Assembly (NCBI GenBank): GCA_020635825.1
Contig: JACJZA010000008.1
Coordinates: 62,001 to 126,000, forward strand
Reading direction: 5' to 3'
DNA from: Flavobacteriales bacterium
GTDB lineage: Bacteria > Bacteroidota > Bacteroidia > Flavobacteriales_E > Vicingaceae
DNA: 64,000 nucleotides
Shown here: positions 15,926 through 25,119 of the stretch, piece by piece
Numbering within the stretch: position 1 is the first letter of the stretch
How the letters are laid out: every line of letters starts with the position of its first letter
Translations under genes and position numbers: made by a program
Notes under the pieces: model-generated
The model's database searches: none
What the model saw: the letters and a program-made list of their open reading frames with translations, nothing else
What the model was told of the DNA's origin: nothing

Positions 15926-17440
15926 TTATTTTTTAATAATCTTCTTAGTAATAATATTTCCATCCACTTCTAACTTTAAGAAGTAAATACCGTTTGGAGC
16001 ATCTATATCAATATTGATAAAGTTAGTTGAAGTGTAATTCTCGGATAAGATAACTTGACCTAAACTATTAGTTAAAGTTGCCTTAATACCTTGTTTAACT
16101 TTTCCTAAATCAATATTGAAAGAACTAGATGTTGGGTTGGGGTAAAAAGAGTATTCGGGCAGATTGTTTTCTTCCAATCCAACAGCGCAAGAAATAGTAC
16201 AGCCAGTACTAAAGAAATGTTGAGGATCAATATTTGTTAAGTTTGTAGTTGCCCACGCAACATCATCAATCTCTATACACGTTAAATTAGGATTACCAAC
16301 CATAGTTACATTAAAAGGTTGTAGATTAGTGGGATTACCATTTTTAAGGTTTAAACAAGTCAATTCGTTTTCAAACACATCTATTGTTTTTAGTGCTGGA
16401 TTATTGGACAAATCCAACGAAGTTAGTTTCGACCTAAAAAAATTAACGTACTTCAAATTGGTATTTTGAGATAGATCGATAGATGTTATTGGATTATTGG
16501 TACAGCTAAGACTCAGCAACTCCGTGTTTTGTGTAAGGTCTAGCGTTGAAATTTGGTTATAATCTAAAAGTAAAGACCTTAACATTAGATTTTGAGTGAG
16601 GTCCAAATTAGGATGATTATTATCAGAAATCAGCGTCATTAATGCCGTGTTCTGAGTGAGGTTTAGAGATGTAATTTGGTTTTGACTACAGTCTAAAAAA
16701 TTCAACAATACATTAGCAGTTACATCTAAATTTAAAAGCTGATTCCAGAATATAGATAGATAAGTTAGATTGCCATTTTGACTAAGATCTATTGCATTCA
16801 ACTGATTACTATCACATTCTAACCTTTCTAAAACAGTATTTTGAGTTACATCTAAAGTAATTAATTGGTTGTATTCACACCACAATTCTTTTAAAGAAAC
16901 ATTTTGAATAACATTTAACCCTGTTAATGGATTTTTACTACAGTTTAACTTAATTAGATTTACATTCTGAGACACATCAATATTAAACAACTGATTGTTA
17001 TTGCAATAAAACTCAGTTAATAAGACATTTGAATTTGTATTTATACTACTAAGTAAAGGGTTAAATTGAAGTTCTAAATAATCAAGGAGTACATTTTGAT
17101 TAATGTTTAAACTAGTTAATTGAGTATTGTTACAAATTAAAGTTTCCAAAGCTGTATTTTGGCTCAAGTCTAAACTACCTTGAGTAATATCGCTACAGTT
17201 TAATGTAATTAATGATGTAAAATCCTCAATACCCGTTAGGTCACCAATCGACCATCCATAAACACTTAAATAGGTAAGCGCACTAATATTTGCAGTAGGA
17301 ACACTTCCATCTGGCATGCCAGTATCAGCCCCCATTAATATTAGCAATTGCTCAAAATTAGCATCAGGTATAGCAGTTGTTTGTCCAATAGCTGTAGTAC
17401 TCAATAATGTAATTGAGAATATGACAAAAAGTGTTCTCAT
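15926..17440 (-). CDS. Leucine-rich-repeat surface protein with type A T9SS sorting domain
   Basis: A secreted protein of about 504 residues. The start chosen, MRTLFVIFSITLLSTTAIGQ, gives a signal peptide; the frame is open to 17509. After a short AIPDANFEQLL cap come about fifteen leucine-rich repeats of 21 residues, of the form L-T/I-x-LDLSQNTxLxxLxCxxN. These are very regular and end in an ELTCLNLKNGNPTNL cap. The last 80 residues are a type A sorting domain (YSFYPNPTSSSFNIDL ... IYFLKLEVDGNIITKKIIKK). Likely role: a surface binding or adhesion protein exported by the type IX system. Confidence 0.9.
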   Translation of the reverse strand: MRTLFVIFSITLLSTTAIGQTTAIPDANFEQLLILMGADTGMPDGSVPTANISALTYLSVYGWSIGDLTGIEDFTSLITLNCSDITQGSLDLSQNTALETLICNNTQLTSLNINQNVLLDYLELQFNPLLSSINTNSNVLLTEFYCNNNQLFNIDVSQNVNLIKLNCSKNPLTGLNVIQNVSLKELWCEYNQLITLDVTQNTVLERLECDSNQLNAIDLSQNGNLTYLSIFWNQLLNLDVTANVLLNFLDCSQNQITSLNLTQNTALMTLISDNNHPNLDLTQNLMLRSLLLDYNQISTLDLTQNTELLSLSCTNNPITSIDLSQNTNLKYVNFFRSKLTSLDLSNNPALKTIDVFENELTCLNLKNGNPTNLQPFNVTMVGNPNLTCIEIDDVAWATTNLTNIDPQHFFSTGCTISCAVGLEENNLPEYSFYPNPTSSSFNIDLGKVKQGIKATLTNSLGQVILSENYTSTNFINIDIDAPNGIYFLKLEVDGNIITKKIIKK

Positions 17441-17533
17441 TATATTTGTTCCATATGTTTGCAACGACCGTGTTGGTGCTGTTTTAATGGTACTTACACA
17501 AAGTGTCAAACTTAGCGTTTTTTAAGCTTAAAA

Positions 17534-18709
17534 TCAAGCTTTGTTGGTAAGTATTAATAAAGCCTTATTGTTGTCATTTATTGTTGCAAAAAGGTAATTA
17601 TTTCCACCGTCTTTTAAATTCAGTTTCTTTTTTATTTGTGCTACCGTTTCCGAAAAATTACGACAACTTACATTGGCTTTTTTGATGCCTAATTTTTTGA
17701 AAACTTTTGCTTGGTAAGGCAATACATTTTTTACCTCAAAAATTCTACCGGGAAAATCTTTTATCAAATCATCAGAAGTATATAAATGACTATTAGAAGC
17801 AATTTTTTTAAGCGTAAAATGTTGAGCAATACTTTTAAAAGCACCAGCTTTTAAAATAGGAGCATTGGGTTCGTACAAGTATTTTAAGGGTTCTGAAAAT
17901 TCAACAATTGTGTTTTCTTCCTCTTTGTATGTAAAACTAAATTCTTGATTGTTTTTTGCCAAATTAATGGTATAAATATAAGAATTTGAGACATTTTTGT
18001 TACTAACTAAATAAAGCACTTCTTTACATTCGTTGTCTACTGAAATTACCCAAACTTCTGAAACATTTTTAAGTTCTTGAATGGTTTGTTTAATGTCTAA
18101 AATAGGGGAAGTTTTTATTAAAATTTGGTTGGCAATTTTTAAAATTTCATCTTGTAATTCTACAATGTTTGGAACACAATCGTTAAGCATAAAAACCTTT
18201 TGATTTTCGTTTCTTCTGCTGGGGTCGATATAAGCGAAATCAAAAGTAGTGATGTTGTTTTTTAAAAAATTTTCTGCCGATGTATTTACACATTCAATGT
18301 GGTGAGCATTTAAAGTATCGAAATTTTGGGTAACGATTTTAAATAATTCAGGATTGGGTTCAAGGTAAGTTACTTTTTTTAATTGTTTGGAAAAATAATA
18401 ACTGTCAATTCCAAAACCACCTGTAAGGTCAATTAAACTACAAGATTCCGGTTCAAGTCCAGAATGACGAAGAATGGTTGATTTAAAAATGGCTGTTTGT
18501 TCGCTGCTACATTGTTCTATGGATAAGGAAACAGGATATACAATATTTTTGTTGGCAAAAAACTCAGGTAGTTTCTTTTCTGCTTTCTTCAATCCGTTGA
18601 TTTGACTCAAAATAAATTCTTTGTCTAACTCAGAGTGTTTGCTTAATAATAAAGCAACTTCAGGAATGGGTTTAGAAAGGTGTTGTTGTATGAAAGATTG
18701 ATTGTCCAT
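17534..18709 (-). CDS. THUMP-like-domain SAM methyltransferase (PG_1098 family)
   Basis: A 391-residue cytoplasmic protein of the Bacteroidota family whose P. gingivalis member is PG_1098. Motif I is LIDLTGGFGIDSYYF and the catalytic-loop equivalent is AYIDPSRRNENQ; the C-terminus carries the THUMP-like part (NVSCRNFSETVAQIKKKL). A nucleic acid substrate is likely, probably RNA. It is last in an operon with rsmE and a DUF4159 gene, overlapping the latter by one base. About nine residues just before motif I (ILRHSGLEPES) come from a repeat element inserted in frame. Confidence 0.85.
   Translation of the reverse strand: MDNQSFIQQHLSKPIPEVALLLSKHSELDKEFILSQINGLKKAEKKLPEFFANKNIVYPVSLSIEQCSSEQTAIFKSTILRHSGLEPESCSLIDLTGGFGIDSYYFSKQLKKVTYLEPNPELFKIVTQNFDTLNAHHIECVNTSAENFLKNNITTFDFAYIDPSRRNENQKVFMLNDCVPNIVELQDEILKIANQILIKTSPILDIKQTIQELKNVSEVWVISVDNECKEVLYLVSNKNVSNSYIYTINLAKNNQEFSFTYKEEENTIVEFSEPLKYLYEPNAPILKAGAFKSIAQHFTLKKIASNSHLYTSDDLIKDFPGRIFEVKNVLPYQAKVFKKLGIKKANVSCRNFSETVAQIKKKLNLKDGGNNYLFATINDNNKALLILTNKA
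18444..18470. repeat. Short palindromic repeat in frame in a methyltransferase gene
   Basis: GATTCCGGTTCAAGTCCAGA plus ATGACGA: a 27-bp imperfect palindrome resembling the widespread ATTCCGG...CCGGAATGACG repeat. It is read as RHSGLEPES, which is the usual peptide trace of that element. Confidence 0.65.
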
Positions 18710-19377
18710 TATTGAGTAAAAGCATAACTAATAATGTTGGCTCCCATTTGTAATGCTTTGGTTCTTTTTTCTTCCGAATCGTTATGAACTTCTGCGTCTT
18801 CCCAGCCGTCACCTAAATCACATTCAAAATCGTAAAAACAAACCAAACGGTCTTCGTAAAATATCCCAAAACCTTGTGGAGTTTTATCATCGTGCTCATG
18901 TATTTTAGGTAAACCATTGTTAAAATCATATTGTTGATGATAAATAGGGTGGGAGAAAGGTATCTCTACAAATTCAGCATCAGGAAAAACCAATTTCATT
19001 TGCGAACGAATAAACTTATCCATACCGTAGTTGTCAGAAATATGCAAAAAGCCACCTGAAATCAAATAGTTCCTGATGTTTTCAGCTTCATCTGGGTTAA
19101 AAATAATGTTTCCATGACCTGTTACATGTACAAAAGGATAGTTAAATATATCAGGACTGTTGGCCTCAACAATAGCTTGCTCTGGGTTGATATTAGTTGT
19201 TAGATTTTTATTACAAAATGTTATGAGATTTGGTAATGAAGTTTCTAAATTGGCATACCAATCGCCACCACCATTGTATTTCAATAATGCAATCTGGTAA
19301 CTGTATTTTTGAGAAAAACACAGTTGATAGGCAAATAAGCCAACTAAAAGAAATGATATTTTCAACAACTTATTCAT
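18709..19377 (-). CDS. DUF4159 protein, exported
   Basis: A 222-residue protein with a signal peptide (about 1-22), then a DUF4159 domain with the motifs ALLKYNGGGDWYAN, FVHVTGHGNI, NYLISGGFLHISDNYG and FSHPIYHQQYDF. The fold is related to class I glutamine amidotransferase-like domains, but I see no catalytic Cys. It overlaps rsmE by 8 bp and the next methyltransferase by 1 bp, so the three are cotranslated. Function unknown. Confidence 0.8.
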   Translation of the reverse strand: MNKLLKISFLLVGLFAYQLCFSQKYSYQIALLKYNGGGDWYANLETSLPNLITFCNKNLTTNINPEQAIVEANSPDIFNYPFVHVTGHGNIIFNPDEAENIRNYLISGGFLHISDNYGMDKFIRSQMKLVFPDAEFVEIPFSHPIYHQQYDFNNGLPKIHEHDDKTPQGFGIFYEDRLVCFYDFECDLGDGWEDAEVHNDSEEKRTKALQMGANIISYAFTQ

Positions 19378-20077
19378 TCAATAAATTAATGGTGTGACAA
19401 GCAACCATTCCAGCTGTTTCAGTTCTTAGTCTACTAGCACCTAAAGATATCGGAGTAAAATTGTTTTTCATTGCTAACTCTACTTCTTGTTGACTAAAAT
19501 CCCCTTCTGGCCCAATTAAAATGATACAATTCTGGGTTGTTTTGTAAACTTCTTTTAAATGTTTTTGCTCTTCTTGGTAACAATGAGCAATCATTTTATT
19601 TTCATCTTTAGCAGTTTGTTGAATAAAGTCCTTCAAACTAATTGCTTCGTTAATTTTGGGTAAAAAAGCTTTTAAAGATTGTTTCATGGCAGCGATGGCT
19701 CTTTTTTCCAGTCGGTCGGTTTTTAACACTTTTCTTTCTGAATGATCGCAAACAATTGGAGTGATTTCTGATATTCCAATTTCGGTAACTTTTTCTACAA
19801 ACCATTCAATTCGGTCGGTGTTTTTTGTGGGAGCAATAGCAATATGAATGTAAGATTTAGGTTTTTCTTCTTTTTTTACTTGATTAATTTTTACTTCACA
19901 CTTTTTAGGATGAGCATCAATTATCTCAGCTTCATAAAAATGTCCTTTTCCATCTATTAAATGGATAATGTCTTTTTGTCCCAATCTCAATACTTTGATA
20001 GCATGTTTAGACTCAGTTTCATCTAAAATAAAACTTTTGTCATTAGGGATAATATGGGCTGTGTAAAAAAGATTCAT
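19370..20077 (-). CDS. rsmE: 16S rRNA (uracil1498-N3)-methyltransferase
   Basis: A 235-residue protein of the SPOUT class. Signatures are an N-terminal PUA-like region (LRLGQKDIIHLIDGKGHFYEA), then the trefoil-knot motifs IGPEGDFSQQEVELA and SLGASRLRTETAGM. It methylates U1498 of 16S rRNA. First gene of a three-gene operon with a DUF4159 protein and a THUMP-like methyltransferase. Confidence 0.95.
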   Translation of the reverse strand: MNLFYTAHIIPNDKSFILDETESKHAIKVLRLGQKDIIHLIDGKGHFYEAEIIDAHPKKCEVKINQVKKEEKPKSYIHIAIAPTKNTDRIEWFVEKVTEIGISEITPIVCDHSERKVLKTDRLEKRAIAAMKQSLKAFLPKINEAISLKDFIQQTAKDENKMIAHCYQEEQKHLKEVYKTTQNCIILIGPEGDFSQQEVELAMKNNFTPISLGASRLRTETAGMVACHTINLLNE

Positions 20078-20108
20078 ATCCTAAAAGCGAAGGTAATCAT
20101 TTACAACA

Positions 20109-20140
20109 AAAAAGGAGTATCAAATTTGATACTCCTTTTT
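20109..20140 (-). terminator. Bidirectional terminator after sppA
   Basis: A perfect 32-bp palindrome, arms of 16 bp with GGAGTATC core and A/T ends, just after the sppA stop on the minus strand. Confidence 0.85.
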
Positions 20141-20158
20141 CGAAACTAATAAAAAGTA

Positions 20159-21955
20159 TTAATGAAGTTCAATCTCAAAAGGCATTCTAGCCATAATTCC
20201 TGATTGTTGTTTAATAGAGTTTATCTTTTGATAATATCTAAAATCTTCTCCTAAAGTAGTGCTTAAAATTTTGGTCTCAACATTTTGAGTTAACCCTTCT
20301 AATAATTGCTCAAATGGGTCTTTACGTTTTGGATAATTCACCACTTTAAAGTTTTTTAATTTTGCCATGTCTTTAGCAACATCGATGGCTTTCTCCAATC
20401 CACCAATTTCATCTACCAATCCAATTTTTAGAGCATCAGCACCTGTCCAAACTCTTCCTTGCCCTATACTGTCCACTTGTTCTTTGGTCATTCCTCTACC
20501 TTCAGCTACTTTCCCAATAAAATCATCGTAGATTTTTTCTACACCAATTTGAATGATGTCTTTTTCATCACCAGTAAGAGGTCTGAAAATAGTCATAATG
20601 TCTGAATGTTTGTTAGTTTTAGCTCTATCGAAAGTAATTCCAAATTTGTTGGTAAATAAACCTTGGGCATTTGGTATTACACCAAATACACCAATTGAGC
20701 CTGTAATAGTTTTTTCACTGGCAATAATTTTATCAGCAGCACATGAAATATAATATCCACCACTCGCAGCTACATCCCCCATTGATACAATTACCGGTTT
20801 TGCTTGTTTAGCCAATACTACTTCTCTCCACATTACATCAGAAGCCAAAGCACTACCACCCGGAGAATTCACTCTTAAAACAATGGCTTTTACATTTTTA
20901 TCTAAACGAGCTTCTCTAATGGCTTGCGAAATGGTTTCAGAACCCATTAGTTCATTTTTACTTTCACCACTTACAATTTCACCACTTGCATAAACTACCG
21001 CAATTTGGTTTTTAGATTTATTCATTTTTGCCTTATTCGCAACAGAAGTGCTATATTTCCCTAAAGTGATGTAATTAATATCGTCAATATCTTTAGCACC
21101 TAAACGATTTACTAATTCGGCTAAAATTTCGTCTTTATATTTTGCATCATCAATTAATCCATATTCTTTTGCCGATTTAGCATCTTGAATTTTCATTTCA
21201 TCAGCTACTTCATTAAGGTGTGCAACAGTTACATTTCTAGATTTTGAAACATCATTGGTCATGCTACTCCATGCAGTATTTAGAATTAATTCTATTTGTT
21301 CTCTGTTAGAATCGCTCATTTTTTCTAAGATATAAGGCTCAACAGCACTTTTGAATTTTCCATGACGAATGATTTGCATTTCAACATCTAATTTTTCTAA
21401 CATTTTCTTAAAGAACATTAATTCAGTTGATAAACCTCTATGCTCTACTAATCCAGCCGGATTTAAAAATACTTTGTCAGATGCAGAAGCTAAATAATAA
21501 CTTCCCTGAGTGTATAATTCTGAGTAACTAATAATCCATTTTCCTGAACTTTTGAAATCCACCAATGCTTTTCTAATTTCTTCTAATGAAGCCATTCCTG
21601 CACGAAGTGTAGTCAAATCTAAGTAGATTCCTTTTATTTTATCATCCTTTTTTGCCGCTTTAATGGTCTCTAAAATAGTTCCTAATCCTAATCCTTCATT
21701 TACTTCAAAAGTATTGAAATCTATGTTTTCAAAAGGGTTCCCTGAAGCTCTGTCTGCTATTGGGTAATCTAATTTTACATGTAACACCGAGTTAGGTTTT
21801 ACATAGGCTACTTTGGTTTGAGTACTTTCAGAAGCTGACGTAATGATAGAAGTCAACATTGCAAAAAAGATAATCATAGAAATAATGCTGGCTAGCATGA
21901 TGGTGATAAATGTACCCAGCATACTTGCAAACATGAATTTAAAAAATTGTTTCAT
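20159..21955 (-). CDS. sppA: Signal peptide peptidase SppA (67-kDa type)
   Basis: A 598-residue inner membrane serine protease with one N-terminal membrane helix and a duplicated ClpP-like domain. The catalytic Lys lies in IRHGKFKSAVEPY (first half) and the catalytic Ser in MGDVAASGGYYIS (second half), with the oxyanion strand VLRVNSPGGSALASD. It degrades residual signal peptides in the membrane. Divergent from folK; a TACATTTG element lies 33 nt upstream, and a perfect palindromic terminator follows. Confidence 0.95.
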   Translation of the reverse strand: MKQFFKFMFASMLGTFITIMLASIISMIIFFAMLTSIITSASESTQTKVAYVKPNSVLHVKLDYPIADRASGNPFENIDFNTFEVNEGLGLGTILETIKAAKKDDKIKGIYLDLTTLRAGMASLEEIRKALVDFKSSGKWIISYSELYTQGSYYLASASDKVFLNPAGLVEHRGLSTELMFFKKMLEKLDVEMQIIRHGKFKSAVEPYILEKMSDSNREQIELILNTAWSSMTNDVSKSRNVTVAHLNEVADEMKIQDAKSAKEYGLIDDAKYKDEILAELVNRLGAKDIDDINYITLGKYSTSVANKAKMNKSKNQIAVVYASGEIVSGESKNELMGSETISQAIREARLDKNVKAIVLRVNSPGGSALASDVMWREVVLAKQAKPVIVSMGDVAASGGYYISCAADKIIASEKTITGSIGVFGVIPNAQGLFTNKFGITFDRAKTNKHSDIMTIFRPLTGDEKDIIQIGVEKIYDDFIGKVAEGRGMTKEQVDSIGQGRVWTGADALKIGLVDEIGGLEKAIDVAKDMAKLKNFKVVNYPKRKDPFEQLLEGLTQNVETKILSTTLGEDFRYYQKINSIKQQSGIMARMPFEIELH

Positions 21956-21988
21956 GGTTTTTAAAATAGATTAATACTAATATTTTTA

Positions 21989-21996
21989 CAAATGTA
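21989..21996 (-). promoter_or_regulatory. TAnnTTTG -7 element for sppA
   Basis: TACATTTG on the minus strand, 33 nt before the sppA ATG. Confidence 0.5.
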
Positions 21997-22033
21997 ATTT
22001 TAGGCAATAAGCTAACAATCATTAAATACACAA

Positions 22034-22552
22034 ATGGTTTTTGATACTGATAAACGGATAGAAAATAAGCTAATACTTTCCTTGGGCGGGAATATTGGGG
22101 ATGTAAAAGCAATATTTAAAGCAACTTTAAGGAAAATAGAAGAAGAAATAGGTGAGGTGATTTTAAAATCTTCTTTGTATCAAACAGCAGCATGGGGAAA
22201 CGAAAATCAGCCCGATTTTTTAAATCAAGTGATAGTTGTTCAAACAAAGTACAATGCAAGCGATAGCTTAAAAAAATGTTTAAAAATTGAAAAATATTTA
22301 GGCAGAGAGAGAACAGAAGAAAAATGGATTGCTCGCCCCATTGACATAGATATTCTATTTTTTAATGAGGAAATAATTGATTTACCGGATTTAAAAGTTC
22401 CTCATCCATTTATTTTGGAACGAAATTTTATTTTAGCGCCTTGCTCAGAAATCGTCCCTAATTTTATTCATCCAATTGCCCAAAAAACAATAGAAACACT
22501 CTACAATGAATCGGAAGATGATAAACAGATTAAAAAACTAGAAGATAATTAA
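22034..22552 (+). CDS. folK: 2-amino-4-hydroxy-6-hydroxymethyldihydropteridine pyrophosphokinase
   Basis: A 172-residue enzyme that transfers pyrophosphate from ATP to hydroxymethyldihydropterin in folate synthesis. Motifs: LSLGGNIGDV (glycine-rich loop), RPIDIDILFFN (metal-binding aspartates) and VPHPFILERNFIL (substrate loop). It is a stand-alone kinase, unfused. Divergent from sppA. The gap to the next gene is 95 bp. Confidence 0.95.
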   Translation: MVFDTDKRIENKLILSLGGNIGDVKAIFKATLRKIEEEIGEVILKSSLYQTAAWGNENQPDFLNQVIVVQTKYNASDSLKKCLKIEKYLGRERTEEKWIARPIDIDILFFNEEIIDLPDLKVPHPFILERNFILAPCSEIVPNFIHPIAQKTIETLYNESEDDKQIKKLEDN

Positions 22553-22647
22553 ATGTAAAATCTTTTTTATATCTGAAAAACATTAATTATCATTGCAGTT
22601 GAAAAAAATAAGCATTAACAATCTATTTAAAGATTAATTCTATAAAA

Positions 22648-24366
22648 ATGAAAAACCAAGACGCAAAATTATTAGCATTAGCTGTAGTAACCTCTACTGC
22701 CTTTATTGCTTGTAATCCATTATCTAAAATGGTAAAAAGACAAAGTGAAGTTAATTATGAGTTGACTCCCAACCCAGTAGAAATGCACGGTGATAGTATC
22801 GCAATTTCTTTAAGTGGTAGTTTCCCAACTAAATACTTCAACACTAAAGTTTCAGCTGTAGTTACTCCTGTAATCGTTTATGGTGAACAATCTACTGAAT
22901 TTGCTCCTTTAAAATTGAAAGGTGAAGCTTCTGAAGAAGAAGGTACTGTTATCAATTACGAAAAAGGAGGAAGCTTTTCACATACTGCTAAAATCCCTTA
23001 CCAAGAAGGAATGGATGTCGCTACTGTAGAATTAAGAGTGACTGGAAAATATAAAACTCAAACTAAAGATTTAGATCCGAGAAAAGCTGCTGATGGAACA
23101 ATTATTACTCCTAAATTGGTAATGGCTTCAGATAAAGCAATTTTAGGTGCTGATAAATTCGAAAAATTCACTTTAGAAAACAACAATGCTGAGATTCACT
23201 ACGTAGTTAATCAATCTGTTGTTAGAGGAAGTGAAATGACTGATGCTGACATTAAAGATTTAAAAGCTAAAATTAAAGCATATCAATCTAATCCTAAAAT
23301 GGAGTTCAACAGCTTAGTGGTTGATGCTTATGCTTCTCCTGAAGGTGAAATCTCTAAAAACGAAAACTTAGCAAACGAAAGAGCTGCTTCAGGAGCAAAA
23401 GCTATTGAAGGTTTATTAAAGTCTGCTAAAGTTGAAATGGCTGAAGGTTTCTCTAAATTAAATGGAAAAGGTGAAGATTGGGAAGGTTTCAAAAAATTAA
23501 TGACTGAATCTGATATTAAAGACAAAGAATTAATCATTAGAGTTTTAGAAACTTACTCTGATTTAGATAAAAGAGAACAAGAAATCAAAAACTTAGCAGC
23601 AACTTATACTGAAGTAGCTAAGAAAATTTTACCAGTATTAAGAAGATCTCAATTAAACTTAGTGATGAAACATCATAATTTAACTGATGATGAAATCAAA
23701 ACTTTAGTAGATACTAAAATTGATTCTTTAGATGCAGAGCAAATGTTATATGCTGCTACTTTATATGATGATGTGGCTAAGAAAGAATCTATCTACAATA
23801 GTTTTGCTACTAAATTCCCACAAGATTGGAGAGGACCAAACAACATTGGTTACTTATATGTTGCTCAAAACAAATTAGGTGATGCTAAATCACAATTTGA
23901 AAAAGCATTAGGTTTATCTGCTGATAACGCAATCGTTAATAATAACTTAGGGGTTATCGAAAGATTAAACGGAAATAATGATGCAGCAATGGAATACTAT
24001 AACAAAGCTACTGGTGCTGGTCAAGAAGTAAGTGAAAACATGGGAATTGTAAACATCATTAAAGGTGATTATGCTGCTGCTGTTTCTAATTACTCAGGAG
24101 TTAATTCATTTAATGCTGCTTTAGCTAACTTATTAAATGGAAACAATTCAATTGCTGGTACAATTGATGGTTCAGCTGATAAAGATGAAGCTTTAGCTTA
24201 TTACTTAAAAGCTGTTGCAGGTGCAAGATCAGGAGATAAAGATATGTTAGTTAACAACTTAAAATCAGCTGTGTCTAAAGATGCTTCATTGAAAGGTAAA
24301 GCAAAAAGAGATGCTGAGTTCATCAAATTTAAAGATGACGCTGAATTTCAAGCTGCAGTAAACTAA
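22648..24366 (+). CDS. TPR lipoprotein with OmpA-like segment, probably highly expressed
   Basis: A 572-residue protein. The N-terminus ends its signal at TAFIAC, a lipobox, so it is probably an outer-membrane lipoprotein. After a beta-rich part comes an OmpA-like stretch (about 215-260: VDAYASPEGEISKNENLANERA), then charged helices and TPR-like repeats (about 395-470: GYLYVAQNKLGDAKSQFEKA, LGVIERLNGNNDAAMEYY). Codon use is extremely uniform (TTA for Leu, AAA for Lys, GCT/GCA for Ala, AGA for Arg), more so than in its neighbours, which suggests strong expression. A structural role at the cell envelope is likely; the exact function is unknown. Confidence 0.8.
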   Translation: MKNQDAKLLALAVVTSTAFIACNPLSKMVKRQSEVNYELTPNPVEMHGDSIAISLSGSFPTKYFNTKVSAVVTPVIVYGEQSTEFAPLKLKGEASEEEGTVINYEKGGSFSHTAKIPYQEGMDVATVELRVTGKYKTQTKDLDPRKAADGTIITPKLVMASDKAILGADKFEKFTLENNNAEIHYVVNQSVVRGSEMTDADIKDLKAKIKAYQSNPKMEFNSLVVDAYASPEGEISKNENLANERAASGAKAIEGLLKSAKVEMAEGFSKLNGKGEDWEGFKKLMTESDIKDKELIIRVLETYSDLDKREQEIKNLAATYTEVAKKILPVLRRSQLNLVMKHHNLTDDEIKTLVDTKIDSLDAEQMLYAATLYDDVAKKESIYNSFATKFPQDWRGPNNIGYLYVAQNKLGDAKSQFEKALGLSADNAIVNNNLGVIERLNGNNDAAMEYYNKATGAGQEVSENMGIVNIIKGDYAAAVSNYSGVNSFNAALANLLNGNNSIAGTIDGSADKDEALAYYLKAVAGARSGDKDMLVNNLKSAVSKDASLKGKAKRDAEFIKFKDDAEFQAAVN

Positions 24367-24390
24367 GAAATTTATAGAATTATTTAATGA

Positions 24391-24428
24391 AAAAAAGCCT
24401 ACCAAATTGGTGGGCTTTTTTTTTTTTG
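24391..24428 (+). terminator. Strong terminator after TPR lipoprotein gene
   Basis: AAGCCTACCAA / TTGGTGGGCTT stem with one G-U pair, followed by about twelve T. Confidence 0.9.
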
Positions 24429-24441
24429 AATAAAACGATTC

Positions 24442-24975
24442 TTATTTTTTAAATTGCTTATGTAATTCCCATATTACAATTCCGGCCGATATAGATATGT
24501 TTAAAGAGTGTTTGGTTCCATATTGAGGTATTTCTATCACTAAGTCACTTCCATTAATTACTTCTTGTTCTACTCCTTTTACTTCATTACCAAAAACTAT
24601 GGCCATTTTTTTATCAGCATCAATTTTAAATTTATCTAACATCGTGCTATTTTCAGTTTGTTCGATAGATGCAATTTGATAGCCATTTTCTTTTAATTCT
24701 TTAATTGCCTCTATGGTATTTGGAAAATACTTCCAGTTAACAGATTCAGTAGCTCCCAAAGCAGTTTTTTGAATATCACGATGAGGAGGTTGAGCAGTTA
24801 TTCCACATAAATAAATGGCTTCTAATAGAAAAGCATCGGCAGTACGAAAAACGGAACCAATATTATTTAAACTTCTTATGTTGTCAAGAATTACAACGAT
24901 TGGTGTTTTACTGGCTTCCTGAAATTCACCAACAGATATTCTGTTTAATTCTTCGTTTTGTAATTTTTTATTCAT
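24442..24975 (-). CDS. TrmH/SpoU-family RNA 2'-O-methyltransferase
   Basis: A SPOUT methyltransferase of 177 residues. The start chosen is MNKKLQNEELNRISV; the frame is open to 25011. The three SpoU motifs are present: ILDNIRSLNNIGSVFRTADA (motif 1), IVFGNEVKGVEQEVI (motif 2) and IPQYGTKHSLNISISAGIVIWEL (motif 3). It lacks the N-terminal substrate domain of RlmB-like enzymes, so a tRNA ribose target is possible. Divergent from mutS and convergent with the TPR lipoprotein. Confidence 0.85.
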   Translation of the reverse strand: MNKKLQNEELNRISVGEFQEASKTPIVVILDNIRSLNNIGSVFRTADAFLLEAIYLCGITAQPPHRDIQKTALGATESVNWKYFPNTIEAIKELKENGYQIASIEQTENSTMLDKFKIDADKKMAIVFGNEVKGVEQEVINGSDLVIEIPQYGTKHSLNISISAGIVIWELHKQFKK

Positions 24976-25087
24976 TTCATCATAAATTGGCTCCCAAATT
25001 AGGAAAACCAAAGTTAACTGTCAACAACTGTATGCTTTCTGTTTATAACTAATCTTTGAAAATCAAGACTTTTTTTTGCTATTCAAT

Positions 25088-25095
25088 TAAGTTTG
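25088..25095 (+). promoter_or_regulatory. TAnnTTTG -7 element for mutS
   Basis: TAAGTTTG, 24 nt before the GTG start of mutS. Confidence 0.5.
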
Positions 25096-25119
25096 TGAAT
25101 AGAGCAAATAACTATAATT

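Noticed and set aside
16350..17260. Regularly spaced repeats resembling a CRISPR or satellite array
   Set aside because: They are the 63-bp coding units of a leucine-rich-repeat protein, with variable DNA and conserved amino acids.
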